Positions 26,351 to 35,275 of a stretch of 64,000 bases of DNA are shown here, piece by piece. The notes beneath the pieces were generated by a model. That model was not told the origin of the DNA and did no database searches. It saw only the letters and a program-made list of their open reading frames with translations. Position 1 is the first letter of the stretch. Every line of letters begins with the position of its first letter. Position numbers and translations under genes: made by a program. The stretch is from assembly GCA_965262235.1 (NCBI GenBank), contig OZ253504.1:558001-622000 (forward strand), written 5' to 3'. This DNA comes from CATQGW01 sp965262235. GTDB lineage: Bacteria > Chloroflexota > Dehalococcoidia > Bin125.

Positions 26351-27268
26351 GTGCTTCCAGCCGTGATCGACGTCCATGTGCATCTGACGCGGACGGTGCG
26401 ACAGGAGAAGCTGGTGTTTCCGCGGACGGATTATCCCGACGAATGGCGTTGGGCGAACGAGGAACGGGTCTCGGAGTACCTCACGAACGAGTCGATTGAG
26501 GCCATCGTGGCGGTCAACTACATGGTGCTGCCGGACATGTTCGATCAGCGCCGTCGGCGCAACCCCGAGACGCCCGAGCACGAAATCTGGGACGATTTGC
26601 GGGGGCGGGCTCGAGACTTCAATACGTGGATTCTCGACGTGCATCGGGCGGACTCGCGGGTGATTCCGTTTGTGTGCTGCGACATCGGGGCATGGCGCGA
26701 CACGGACACGTTGATGGAGGAGCTGGAGCGCTGCATCGGTCTGGGGGCGATGGGCGTGAAGATGCACCCGGGGCTGGGGCGGTACTTCCCCGGCGACACG
26801 CGGATGTTCGCGCTTTATGCGCGGCTGGAGGAGGCGGGGCTGCCGATTCTGAGCGATACGGGCTCGCTGCGGAGGGGTCCGGGCGACGATGTGTACGGGA
26901 TGCCGGACCACTTCCTGCCGGTGTTTGAGCGGTTCGAGCGGCTGAGCTTGATCATGGCGCACATGCCGAGCGCGTACTGGGATCAGCGGCTGCGGATCGC
27001 GCGGGATCATCCGCAGGTGCTGTTCGACACGGCGGGCGGGTTCGACGAGGAGCGGTACGGGGCGCGCGACGGGCGTCGGGCGTGCACGCTCAGCGATGCG
27101 GCGCGGATCATTCGAGATATCGGGGTCGAGCGGGTGCTGTTCGGCTCGGATGCGCCGAGCGGGGACCAGCGCCCGCAGATTCATCAGCTGTTGCGGTCGG
27201 GGCTGGGCGACGCGGAGGTGGAGGCGGTGCTGGGCGGGAATGCGCGGGGTTTGCTGAAGCTGGGTTGA
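26351..27268 (+). CDS. Amidohydrolase family (amidohydrolase-2) metal-dependent hydrolase
   Basis: A 305-residue TIM-barrel hydrolase or decarboxylase of the amidohydrolase-2 family. Metal-site motifs are DVHVHLT at residue 6, a mid-chain KMHPGLG segment, the later LIMAHMPS histidine and FGSDAP. The GTG at 26351 follows AGAGGTG and sits just after the lutBA stop. The open frame reaches 35 codons further back into that gene and is not used. The substrate is unknown; ACMSD/LigW-like or TIM-barrel lactonase roles are possible. It is probably cotranscribed with the lut-type genes. Confidence 0.8.
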   Translation: MLPAVIDVHVHLTRTVRQEKLVFPRTDYPDEWRWANEERVSEYLTNESIEAIVAVNYMVLPDMFDQRRRRNPETPEHEIWDDLRGRARDFNTWILDVHRADSRVIPFVCCDIGAWRDTDTLMEELERCIGLGAMGVKMHPGLGRYFPGDTRMFALYARLEEAGLPILSDTGSLRRGPGDDVYGMPDHFLPVFERFERLSLIMAHMPSAYWDQRLRIARDHPQVLFDTAGGFDEERYGARDGRRACTLSDAARIIRDIGVERVLFGSDAPSGDQRPQIHQLLRSGLGDAEVEAVLGGNARGLLKLG

Positions 27269-27456
27269 CGTTTTTGGAGTGTTACGCGACAATCGAGTCG
27301 CAGGGCGCGCGCTTCCGGCTCTCGTTCACCAGGGGGCAGGTTGACGCGCGCGTCTGGTTGCCTCCAGCGGTGCGGAGAGGGTCTTGTGCGATTGGACGTT
27401 TGACGGGTCGCCACGGCCTCTCACGCAGAGTTGGGCGATCAGGCACGCAGAGCGAG

Positions 27457-27485
27457 TTGACACCTGGAAGGAAACGGGACACAAT
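27457..27485 (+). promoter_or_regulatory. Sigma-70-type promoter for the DUF3800 gene
   Basis: TTGACA (27457-27462), a 17-base spacer and CACAAT (27480-27485). It lies 84 bp before the DUF3800 start in a 300-bp stretch (27269-27568) otherwise without a gene. Confidence 0.5.
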
Positions 27486-27568
27486 TGCGGAGCAGGGGGC
27501 GAGCGCTTCCGCCTTTTATCTGCGGGGGCCAGGCGTTCTCGCCCGCCCGCTGCCTTCCCTCCCCCTCC

Positions 27569-28321
27569 ATGTATCTGCTCTATATCGACGAGTCGGGGCC
27601 GTCAAACAGTGACTATTTCGTGGTCGGCGGCCTGCTGATCCATGAGCAGGAAGTGCGGCCGCTTGCGAACGCGGTCGGCGGAATCGCTGACCAGCTCCCA
27701 GAGGGCCGGCGTCAGCTGGAGTTCCACGCACACCACATGCGCAGTGGTTCAGGCGCGTGGCGACGCGTGCCTGCACCGCTGCGGAGGCGATTGACCGACG
27801 AGCTTGCGGAAACTGTCATCGCGCAGAGCGTCAAACACAATCGACCGATCAGGCTGCTCTCGGTCGCGCTTCACCGCCCATCCAACCGACATCACGATGT
27901 CATTGAGCGCGCCTACGAAGAGTTCTTCGCTCGAGCAAACGGCTTCCTGGGACGCCTCGCCAACGCCGGAGACCTCCACCGGTGCATCGCGATATCCGAC
28001 GAGACGCGTGAGAAGGTGTATCTGCAGCCGCTGATGCGGAATTGGCAAGCCGGCGGTGGGACCACGGGCGCAAACATCCGACCGCTCACGAGCTACGTTG
28101 AGGTGCCGCTGTTCCTGGACAGCGAGCAGAGTCGCTTGGTGCAGTTGGCCGACTTTGTGGCGCACTGGGTGTATCGGGCGTACGAGCATGGCGACACCTC
28201 GATGCTGGACCGGCTGCTGCCGGCGTTTGACTCGGACGATCAAGTCATACACGGTCTCGTGCATCTGGTGCGCGACTATCGGACCTGCGACTGTGCGGCT
28301 TGCGGGTCGCGGCGGCGCTGA
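27569..28321 (+). CDS. DUF3800 domain protein
   Basis: 250 residues. Family signatures are the N-terminal MYLLYIDESGPS, the central AISDETRE and the C-terminal SEQSRLVQLADFVAHWVYR with QLADF. These carboxylates fit the RNase H-like, metal-binding fold proposed for DUF3800, a family frequent in mobile and defence contexts but without a settled function. The start at 27569 removes 28 codons of non-conserved upstream frame. The protein ends in a cysteine-rich CDCAACGSRRR tail. It stands alone, with its own probable promoter, between a catabolic unit and a thiolase-like gene. Confidence 0.82.
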   Translation: MYLLYIDESGPSNSDYFVVGGLLIHEQEVRPLANAVGGIADQLPEGRRQLEFHAHHMRSGSGAWRRVPAPLRRRLTDELAETVIAQSVKHNRPIRLLSVALHRPSNRHHDVIERAYEEFFARANGFLGRLANAGDLHRCIAISDETREKVYLQPLMRNWQAGGGTTGANIRPLTSYVEVPLFLDSEQSRLVQLADFVAHWVYRAYEHGDTSMLDRLLPAFDSDDQVIHGLVHLVRDYRTCDCAACGSRRR

Positions 28322-28338
28322 GGTCGGCGGCTTGGGCT

Positions 28339-28344
28339 TAGAAT
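28339..28344 (+). promoter_or_regulatory. TAGAAT -10 box seven bases before an ATG
   Basis: TAGAAT-CTGGGGC-ATG ahead of the thiolase-like gene. This spacing would give a leaderless transcript. No -35 match. Confidence 0.4.
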
Positions 28345-28351
28345 CTGGGGC

Positions 28352-29521
28352 ATGACAGACACTGAACGACTGCGGGGGTTGCAGGACAAGACGGCGATCG
28401 TGGGCGTGGGGACCACGGAGTTTGGGGCGATCTATCGGGACCTCGATCCGGAGCGCTCGGCCTATGAGCTGGGGATGATCGCGTTTCGCGAGGCGCTGGA
28501 GGACTCGGGGTTCAAGAAGTCGGAGATCGACGGGGTGATCGTGTCGCGGCTTCCGCACTACGGGCGGATGTGCGAGGTGCTGGGGATCCGCTACCCGCGG
28601 TTCGTCAACGTGCTGCCGGGCGAGGGTCGGCAGTCGGGCATCGCGCTGCAGTATGCGGCGATGGCGGTGGCGAGCGGGTTGGCGACGGCGGTGGCCTGCA
28701 TCTACGGGAACAACGGGCGCTCGACGGGGGCGCGCTACGGGGGTGAGAACCGCGGGGTCTCGACGCAGGCGATGTTCGAGGCGCCGTTCGGGATGACCTC
28801 GCCGGGCGCGGTGACATCGCTGATGTTCCGCCGGCACCAGTATCGCTACGGCACTCAGGTCGAGGCGCTGGGGCATCTGGCGATCAGCAATCGTCGCAAC
28901 GCGGCGCTGAATCCGAACGCGGTGATGCAGGCGCCGCTGGAGATGGAGGACTACCTCAACAGTCGCTTCATCGCGGAGCCGCTGCGGCTGTTCGACTACT
29001 GCCTGATCAACGACGGTGGCGTTTGCTTCATCGTGACCTCAGCGGAGCGTGCGCGGGACCTGCCGAATCCGCCGGTGCTGGTTCACGCGACGTCGCAGGC
29101 GGCGGATATCACGCCGGTGTATGTGGCGGACGACTTCTGGTTCGAGCCGATGTCGCAGATCGCGGACGACCTGTTCGCGACCTCGGAGGCGCAGCGCGAA
29201 GACCTCGCGTTTGCGCAGCTCTACGACAACTTCACGCCGTCGATGCTGTTCACGCTGGAGGGCATGGGTTTCTGCGAGCAGGGCGAGGGCGGCGACTGGA
29301 TTACGCCCGAACGAATCGGCCTGGAGGGCGAGCTGCCGCTGAACACCGGCGGCGGGCACACGAGCGAGTCGTACATGCAGGGCTGGGCGCTGCATGTGGA
29401 GGCGGTGCGTCAGCTGCGCGGAGAGTGCGGCGAGCGGCAGGTGGCGAACGCCGACTATGGGCTCTATGCGTGTGCGGCGCCGCTGGCGACGGGACACATT
29501 CTGAAACGGGACGGCGCGTAA
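28352..29521 (+). CDS. Thiolase-like (SCP-x/Ltp2-type) acyl-CoA protein lacking the N-terminal nucleophilic Cys
   Basis: 389 residues with thiolase fold features: the TAIVGVGTTEFG start, GSGL-like region, FDYCLINDGG, YDNFTPSMLF, and a C-terminal LNTGGGHTSESYMQGW motif. At the position of the acylated cysteine the sequence reads GEGRQSGIALQYA, with no Cys. Such proteins together with a DUF35 protein form, in steroid side-chain degradation, the Ltp2-ChsH2 retro-aldolase. The DUF35 gene follows two bases downstream. A retro-aldolase or acyltransferase-like role on an acyl-CoA is therefore more likely than classical thiolysis; this is inference. Confidence 0.85.
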   Translation: MTDTERLRGLQDKTAIVGVGTTEFGAIYRDLDPERSAYELGMIAFREALEDSGFKKSEIDGVIVSRLPHYGRMCEVLGIRYPRFVNVLPGEGRQSGIALQYAAMAVASGLATAVACIYGNNGRSTGARYGGENRGVSTQAMFEAPFGMTSPGAVTSLMFRRHQYRYGTQVEALGHLAISNRRNAALNPNAVMQAPLEMEDYLNSRFIAEPLRLFDYCLINDGGVCFIVTSAERARDLPNPPVLVHATSQAADITPVYVADDFWFEPMSQIADDLFATSEAQREDLAFAQLYDNFTPSMLFTLEGMGFCEQGEGGDWITPERIGLEGELPLNTGGGHTSESYMQGWALHVEAVRQLRGECGERQVANADYGLYACAAPLATGHILKRDGA

Positions 29522-29523
29522 TC

Positions 29524-29943
29524 ATGACTCAGAGCACCGACCTGAAACCGCTGCCGCCGATGACGCGGCTGACGCAGCCGTTCTGGGATGGCTGCCGCGA
29601 AGGTGAGCTGCGGATTCAGTTCTGCAACATCTGCGAGAAGCCGTGGTTCCCGCCGGCGGATAACTGCCCGCGCTGCCTGCTCGACGACTGGGAGTGGCGC
29701 ACGATCAGCGGCCGGGGCACGGTCTGGTCGTGGATTCAGATGTACCAGCGGTATTTCCCCGGCTGGCAGCCGGAGGACTATCCGATCACGATTGGGCTGA
29801 TTCGGCTCGAAGAGGGGCCGTACATCTACACGAATCTGGTGAATGTCGAGGCGGACGAGATTCGATGTGATCTGGCGGTTGAGGTCACGTTTGAGCGGGT
29901 GACGGAGACGGTCACGCTGCCGTTTTTCCAGCCGATCGGGTGA
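29524..29943 (+). CDS. Zn-ribbon/OB-fold protein (DUF35 family), partner of the thiolase-like protein
   Basis: 139 residues. The rubredoxin-like zinc ribbon has two pairs of cysteines: FCNICEKPWFPP and NCPRCLLDD. The OB fold follows (GRGTVWSWIQMYQRYFPGW; VNVEADEIRCDLAVEVTFE). DUF35 proteins bind acyl-CoA and complex with thiolase-like subunits. The start at 29524 is two bases after the upstream stop. The last codons overlap the GTG of the next gene. Confidence 0.9.
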   Translation: MTQSTDLKPLPPMTRLTQPFWDGCREGELRIQFCNICEKPWFPPADNCPRCLLDDWEWRTISGRGTVWSWIQMYQRYFPGWQPEDYPITIGLIRLEEGPYIYTNLVNVEADEIRCDLAVEVTFERVTETVTLPFFQPIG

Positions 29944-30542
29944 TCAAGGGCGTCGGAGGGCTCCTGCGCTCACTTGTCAGTATGGCCCGTCGACGAGCAC
30001 ATGTCGCACACCCATCGTTGGCGGTTGCCGATGATCGAGAGGAGGGTTGGCCGGAGCGCGACTTTGATCCGTCCGCGCGAGATTATCTGCTCGATGAAGC
30101 GCGACAGAGAGTTCAGGAGCAACTCGCGCAGATCACGGCGCAGGATGTCAAGTGCGCCGCCATTATCACGATCAGCGTGTTGCTGGTCTCCGCAAGCGGT
30201 CTGATCGGCGAGCCGACGATCAGTCTCACCGTCGCTGGGGTCCTCACGCCGATCACATTTGGCGCAGCGCTCATCACGTGGATCCTCGGCTGGCTGGCCT
30301 ATCAGTCGCGACCAGTCGGAGCCGGGGTCAATGTGTCGCTGCTACGCACTCACTATCGGCGGGCTTCAGCCGGAGCGCTTCGTGGCGCAGCGTTGGAGGC
30401 GCTCGTGCTGGACTTTGAGCAGAATCAGGTCGTGCTCACAGCCAAGGAACAGTGGCTCAGATATGCGGTGCGAGTGGCTGGGGTGCAGGGCGCTCTCTTG
30501 CTCGCGGTGCTGATCGCACGCGCCGTCGAAGGCGATATGTAG
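29940..30542 (+). CDS. Membrane protein of unknown function with three TM segments
   Basis: 200 residues if started at the GTG at 29940, which overlaps the DUF35 stop; an ATG at 29982 (MARRRAHV) is an alternative. Polar and helical to about residue 70, with a heptad-like stretch (EARQRVQEQLAQITAQDVK). Hydrophobic segments lie at about 72-90, 97-117 and 177-195, separated by a polar domain. I recognise no family. The layout (cytosolic helix, TM hairpin, cytosolic part, TM) resembles small SLATT-like or effector-type membrane proteins, but that is only a resemblance. Confidence 0.55.
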   Translation: MIKGVGGLLRSLVSMARRRAHVAHPSLAVADDREEGWPERDFDPSARDYLLDEARQRVQEQLAQITAQDVKCAAIITISVLLVSASGLIGEPTISLTVAGVLTPITFGAALITWILGWLAYQSRPVGAGVNVSLLRTHYRRASAGALRGAALEALVLDFEQNQVVLTAKEQWLRYAVRVAGVQGALLLAVLIARAVEGDM

Positions 30543-30800
30543 CCGACCACTCGGTGGTCAAGCCTGAAGTCAGCCCCCACGCAGCTCAATCGTGCGCGGT
30601 AACGGCCGACCCTTATGTACGGATTCAGTCTGCGCTGCGCTCGGAGTCGCGGTTTCCGTAGGCTCTCGTTGGTCCTCGGAGTGCGGCGTGGGCGAGTTCC
30701 GCTCGGACCGATCGCCGCGTAGCCGCTTCAGCCATTTCATGACGAGCTTCCCTACCACGCGCCACATGTGCGCTCTTCCCACAATCATACGCATCGGACG

Positions 30801-31885
30801 CTACGCCAATTCGGCCAGGACTTCAGCGGTGTGTTGGCCGAGGGTGGGGGCGGGGCGGGGGGGATGGGTGTGGGGGTGGACTCGAAGTCCCAGGGCGGCG
30901 GCGACCTGGGGGTCTGCGGCGAGGCGTTGGTAATCGTGCATTGGGAATGCCCAGCCGCCGCTGCGCTCGACTTTTTCGATCACCTCGGCGGCGGTCCAGT
31001 TGGCGAAGCCACGCTCCCAGAGGTGTTTGAGCTCGTGCGACCAGCGTCCCGCGCCGCCGGCGCCGTCGCGGAGGAGCAGGCCGAACTGCGGGTCGTCGCG
31101 GACCCATGCCATGTCGAGCTGATCGATGAGACCTTCGAGCGCGTCGCGGCCCATTCGGGCCTTCGAGAAGTAGATGGGCAGATCGGCGCACTGGTAGCCG
31201 TGGTCGGGGGGCTTGATGTAGGAGTCGAGGTGGAAGCCCCACCATTCGTCGGGATTGGAGAGCGCGACCCAGAGGGTGGAGCGCATGGCGAGCAGGCTGC
31301 CGAAGAGTGAGACTTCGAGACGCTGGCCGCCGCGGCGGCTGATGTCGCGGGCGTAGAGGGCAGCGCAGACGCTCTGGATGGCGTAGTTGGCGGCGTACAT
31401 CGAGCCGGCGTCGTTGCCGAGCCTGACGGGTCGCTCGCCGGTCGAGCCGAGCGATGCGGTGGCTTCGCCAGCGAGCTGTGTGGCGAGCTCGCCGGCCGCG
31501 CGGTCGGCCCAGGGGCCGTTGGGTCCCCAGCCGGAGATGGCGCAGTAGACGAGCTGATCGGCGCCGAGCGCGTCCCAGGCGAGCTCGGTGGCAGGCCGAC
31601 TTTGTCTACGACGGCGACGTCGGCCTGTTGGAGCAGCCGGCGGGCCGTCTCGAGATCAGCGGGCTTGGACCAGTCGAGGACGATGCCGCGCTTGTTGCGG
31701 TTAAGTGCGTGTCAGGCGGCCGAGTCGTCGCCGACGGCGGGGAACCAGCCGCGGGAGCGGTCGCCGGCGGGGGATTCGATCTTGACGACGTCAGCGCCGG
31801 CGTCGCCGAGCGACATCGCGGTGTAGGGGCCCGCGACCCCATCCGAGATTTCGACGACGCGGTAGCCGTCCAGCGGTCCTGGCAT
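30801..31885 (-). pseudogene. Decayed family III CoA-transferase (in-frame TGA and frameshift)
   Basis: The start MPGPLDGYRVVEISDGVAGPYTAM is typical CaiB/BaiF. The frame is broken by TGA at 31714-31712, between DDSAA and HALNRNKRG. A frameshift near 31590-31610 moves the rest (ATELAWDALGADQLVYCAI, then the MYAANYAIQSV region to LGQHTAEVLAELA) into another frame. With both lesions corrected the product would be about 360 residues, slightly short for the family. No SECIS-like hairpin follows the TGA. It starts eight bases after the end of a second decayed CoA-transferase gene. Confidence 0.8.
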
Positions 31886-31892
31886 GGTCGGC

Positions 31893-33096
31893 TCAGTCTC
31901 CCGCTGCCTGGAGCGAGGGGATGCGGGCGGGGAGCGAATCGAGGATGTCTCCGGTGTGCTCGCCGGGCAGCGGCGTACCGATCCAGCGAGCGGGGGTGCC
32001 TTCGAGGGTCCAGGGCGGGCCGCCGGTCTGGACGCTGCCCCAGCCGGACGTCAGGACATCGCGGATGTAGCCGTTCTCGATGACATGGGCGTGGTTGCGG
32101 AGGACGTCCCAGGAGAGCGGGTAGCCGCACGGCACGCGGGCGGCGGTGAGGCGCATCATCCAGTAGTCGCTGGGACGTTGGAGCAGGGCTCGTTCGAGGA
32201 TGGCGGCGAGCTCGTCGCGGTGTGCGACGCGGTCGCGGTTGGTGGCAAAGCGGGCGTCGTCGCGCAGGGCGGGCAGGCCGACGGCCTCGGATCGTTCAAG
32301 CGCGCTGACGAGGCGTTCCCACTCCGATTCGCTGGTGGCTGAGATGCCGATCCACTGGCTGTCCTGGCAGCGGAAGGCCTGGTCGGGGGCGGCGGCGGAG
32401 GCGGCGGAGCCGAGCGGCTGATGCAGCTCGCCGGTGGCGAGGTATTCGGCGATGCGGGCGCTCTACAGGGCCATGCCGGCGCACAGCATGCCGACGTGGA
32501 TTCGCTGCCCCTGGCCGGTGCGGTGGCGCGCGAGCAGGCCCATGAGCACGGCCTGGGCGGCGACGTTGCCGGTGCTTGCATCCATCTGGGTGAAATGCCG
32601 ATAGACCTCGGGGCGGGCGCCGAGCGCGCCGTTGGTCGACCAGAAACCGGTGAAGTATTGGCACTGGACGTCTGCGCCGGGGCTGTCGCGCATTGGGCCG
32701 GTTTCACCCCAGCCGGTGATCGCCGTGTAGACGACCTTCGGGTTGGCGGCGCGGACCTGTTCGAAGCCTATGCCGAGGCGGTCGGCGGCGCCGGGGCGCA
32801 TGTTGACGAGGAAGACATCGCAGGTCTGGAGCAGGCGGTAGGCGGTCTCGCGGTCGGCCTGCGATTTGAGGTCGAGGAAGAGTCCGCGCTTGTTCATGTT
32901 CCAGGTGATGTAGCCGATCGAGGTGCCGTCGATCGAGGGCGGGACGCCGGCGCCGAGGGTGCGCGGGTCAACGCCGGGCTGCTCGATGTGGATCACGTCC
33001 GCGCCGAGCGCGCCGAGCTGGGTCGAGGCCCAAGGGCCGCCCATCCAGAGCGTCATGTCGAAGACGCGCACACCATCGAGCGGTCCCGGCGGTCAT
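31893..33096 (-). pseudogene. Decayed family III CoA-transferase (start frameshift and in-frame TAG)
   Basis: One frame from 33071 to 31893 encodes an entire CaiB/BaiF-type chain (VFDMTLWMGGPWASTQLGAL; ADVIHIEQPG; NMNKRGLFLDLKS; DYWMMRLTAARVP; HTGDILDSLPARIP), except for TAG at 32465-32463 between GMAL and SARIAEYL. CAG to TAG explains it. The expected ATG at 33096 is out of frame with PLDGVRVFD by one base, in a G run. Two lesions in one gene and two in its neighbour suggest true decay rather than isolated error. These enzymes move CoA between organic acids. Confidence 0.8.
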
Positions 33097-33216
33097 CTGC
33101 GCCTCCAACCGCAGCACTGTACCCACTTGTCTACCACTCGACCACCACAAGGCGGCACCGCAAGCCGCCAGGCGCCACGCCTGCGGTGATCGAGCGCCGC
33201 GGCGCAGGCACAAGGC

Positions 33217-33828
33217 TCAGCGATCGTTGGGAAGGTGGTCGCGCATGATTTCGGTGAACGTGGCGATGTAGTCGCCGCTGTACAGCCTGGCCAGCTCCGC
33301 CATCACAGCTTCCCAGGTCACGGGCACCGCGCCGGCCTGCACCAAGCGCTGCATGCCGCGCTCGTGCGCGTCCACGCTCGTTCCGCCGGACGCGTCGGAA
33401 ACCGCGTATACGTCGTACCCGTTGACAAGCAGGTCGAGAGCCGGAAAGACCAGGCAGACCTCGGTCCAGAGCGCCGCCATGATCAGCTTCTTGCGCCCCG
33501 TCGCCTCGACAGCAGCGCGAAACGACGGTTCCTCCCACGCGTTGACGGCGCCGCGGTCGACCGTCGCGACGTCCGGAAGCAGACCGCGAATCTCATCCAC
33601 GGTGTCCTGTTGGTAACCGGCGCCGACGCCAACCGTCGAGAGCACAATCGGCAGGTCGACCATCTTTGCGGCCCTGGTCAGCGCGACCACGTTGTTCAAC
33701 AGGACGTCGCGTTCGATCGATTTCGTCCCCTCGATCAGCGAAGGTTGGAAGTCGATCAGAATCAGCGCCGCGTTAGCGGGGCTGAGCAAGTGATCCGCGA
33801 CCGGGTCTCGTGTTGCTACCTGCGCCAT
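33217..33828 (-). CDS. Isochorismatase-family cysteine hydrolase (YcaC-like)
   Basis: 203 residues of the isochorismatase superfamily. Catalytic-type residues are Asp in ALILIDFQPS and the nucleophilic Cys in AALWTEVCLVFPALD. The RGAVNAWEEPSF segment and GGTSVDAHERGMQRL are typical of the YcaC branch, whose substrates are largely unknown. The ATG at 33828 is preceded by AAGGAG; the frame is open 33 codons further. It is 95 bp downstream of the MarR gene on the same strand and probably controlled by it. Confidence 0.88.
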   Translation of the reverse strand: MAQVATRDPVADHLLSPANAALILIDFQPSLIEGTKSIERDVLLNNVVALTRAAKMVDLPIVLSTVGVGAGYQQDTVDEIRGLLPDVATVDRGAVNAWEEPSFRAAVEATGRKKLIMAALWTEVCLVFPALDLLVNGYDVYAVSDASGGTSVDAHERGMQRLVQAGAVPVTWEAVMAELARLYSGDYIATFTEIMRDHLPNDR

Positions 33829-33923
33829 TTCACTACTCCTTCTGCTGCTTGGCGCGTCAGTCCGTTTGACGCTGCCAGTCGTTGAGTTCCGGGTCCCCCA
33901 GCGGTTCGTCGTCGCCTGCCTCC

Positions 33924-34397
33924 TCACTGCTCGTCGCGACGGCTGTGCAGGGCTGCGGCCGTCTCAGCGTTGCGCAACATGCGCTCGATTGTCGCGATGC
34001 TCGCCTGCTGCTCCCGTCTGGACATGCCAGCCAGGAACTTCGCGTTGTTCGCACGCACCGCCGCGGCCAAGTCCGGCACCAGCGCCCTTCCTGCCGGGGT
34101 CAGATCGAGCCGTTGCGAGCGCCGGTCGTGCCTCTGCCGCCGTCGCCGTACCAGACCCTTGCGGACGAGCTTCTCCACCTGACGGCTGATCGCCGCGGGG
34201 TCCACGGGAATCACGCGCGCCAGCTCCATCAGGGTGTTCGCCTGGCCGCGATCACACATCTCCAGGATCGGCCACTGCGCCGCCGTAATCCCGAATGGCG
34301 ACAGCTCCGCGTCCAGCCCCTTTCGCATCGCCGAGGCGAGGCTGCCCACCCAAAACCCCAGCCCGCCGAGCGCGTCGTCTTCGTTGTGCATCTCCAT
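33924..34397 (-). CDS. MarR-family transcriptional regulator
   Basis: 157 residues. The winged helix is visible as ITAAQWPILEMCDRGQAN, then TLMELARVIPVDPAAISRQVEKLVRKGLVRRRR and the wing (RRSQRLDLTPAGRAL). MarR proteins bind small phenolic or similar ligands and repress adjacent genes. A promoter with overlapping palindrome lies directly upstream, so autorepression and control of the downstream hydrolase are likely. The -10 box ends seven bases before the ATG, suggesting a leaderless mRNA. Confidence 0.92.
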   Translation of the reverse strand: MEMHNEDDALGGLGFWVGSLASAMRKGLDAELSPFGITAAQWPILEMCDRGQANTLMELARVIPVDPAAISRQVEKLVRKGLVRRRRQRHDRRSQRLDLTPAGRALVPDLAAAVRANNAKFLAGMSRREQQASIATIERMLRNAETAAALHSRRDEQ

Positions 34398-34402
34398 GAC
34401 GA

Positions 34403-34432
34403 GACAATATTTGTCAAGACAGTCATTGTCAA
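34403..34432 (-). promoter_or_regulatory. marR promoter with overlapping palindromic operator
   Basis: On the minus strand TTGACA (34432-34427), a 17-base spacer and TATTGT (34409-34404). The palindrome GACAA-TAT-TTGTC (34403-34415) covers the -10 box, and TTGACAA occurs twice in direct repeat. Binding of MarR there would block RNA polymerase. Confidence 0.7.
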
Positions 34433-34580
34433 GTCAACGAATGCAGCAAGCTCCGCACCCGTGCACCACCGGCGCGTCCACGTCCCTCGCTCGAAGCGTT
34501 CGCCGCGCCCGCGCGTCAGCGACGGCACGCGTCCCGTTCGCCGCCACTCAACCGGCGCGCAACCGACGCTCAGCCGACGC

Positions 34581-34904
34581 TCAGCCGCCGCCGCGCTGGG
34601 CCTTGAGCATGAATCGGTCGAAGACGGTGTCGGCGGATTGTTGGTTGATGGCGGAGAAGGTGAAGTAGTGCTCGTCGATGGTGGTGTTGAGGCGGGGGTG
34701 GAAGGGGCGCTGCTCGGTGCGCCAGACGACATCCCAGCCGTCGCCGCGCATCGCGCCGTGGGGGCGGACTGCGCCGTCGGGGTCGGCGAGACCGGGATCG
34801 GGGGGCTCGACATCGACAGCGCCGAGGTCTTCGAGGTAGTCGTGCAGGCGCCAGATGGGGACGCCGCGCAGCTCGACGCTGCGGACTCCACGGGGTTGTG
34901 ACAC
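34581..34904 (-). CDS. Small conserved-looking protein of unknown function
   Basis: 107 residues from the GTG at 34904, which has GGAGG seven bases upstream. The sequence has the pattern VRSVELRGVPIWRLHDYLED, a proline/acidic linker, then GDGWDVVWRTEQRPFHPRLN and a hydrophobic sheet-like DEHYFTFSA. It is rich in W, R and H. It reads like a compact alpha/beta protein. The longer open frame (to 35030) runs into repeat DNA and is not real. No family is recognised and it is not clearly linked to the MarR unit. Confidence 0.6.
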   Translation of the reverse strand: MSQPRGVRSVELRGVPIWRLHDYLEDLGAVDVEPPDPGLADPDGAVRPHGAMRGDGWDVVWRTEQRPFHPRLNTTIDEHYFTFSAINQQSADTVFDRFMLKAQRGGG

Positions 34905-34932
34905 GTCGCCTCCGTACCGGGGCACTCTAGGA

Positions 34933-35180
34933 CCCCCTCTTTCACTCCGTGACATCTCCCCCCGCTCCGCTTGGGGAGACCTGCGCGTAAGTTCCCCTGC
35001 TCCGAGCTTCCCTGCCGGTGGCGATGTCACGAAGTGACGGTGGGGAGCTTCCGCTATCTGGTAAGGGCACGCGGAGCCCCCTCTGCCTGCGGCATCTCTC
35101 CCCGCTCCGCGGGGGGAGAGGGGAAATGGAGATTACGCGCAAGTCTCCGCGGGGGGCGATGGGATCGGGGTTGTTCGGCT
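34933..35180. mobile_element. MITE-like element, copy 3 (inverted), with adjoining hairpin repeat
   Basis: GGAGACCTGCGCGTAA at 34975-34990 and TTACGCGCAAGTCTCC at 35133-35148 bound a 174-bp element in the opposite orientation to the copies at 5039 and 5261. It has the same TATCTGGTAAGGGC/CACCAGATAGCG-type interior. A partial GGGGGGAG repeat (34933-34974) abuts its left side, and GGTTGTTCGG at 35168 resembles that family's end. Confidence 0.8.
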
Positions 35181-35275
35181 GATAGAGCGGGTCTGGGGGC
35201 CCCATGCCTCGGCGGCCGAACGGGGCTCGGCGTCGGTACCGCGGCACTCGCGATCGTGGATACGCTAGACGCAGC

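Noticed and set aside
31712..31714. TGA in the CoA-transferase frame as a second selenocysteine codon
   Set aside because: The family has no Sec member at this place, no SECIS-like hairpin follows, and the gene also carries a frameshift. TGG to TGA mutation is simpler.
32463..32465. TAG in the other CoA-transferase as pyrrolysine or read-through
   Set aside because: No pyl genes are visible, and CAG to TAG in a gene with a second lesion is a simple nonsense mutation.
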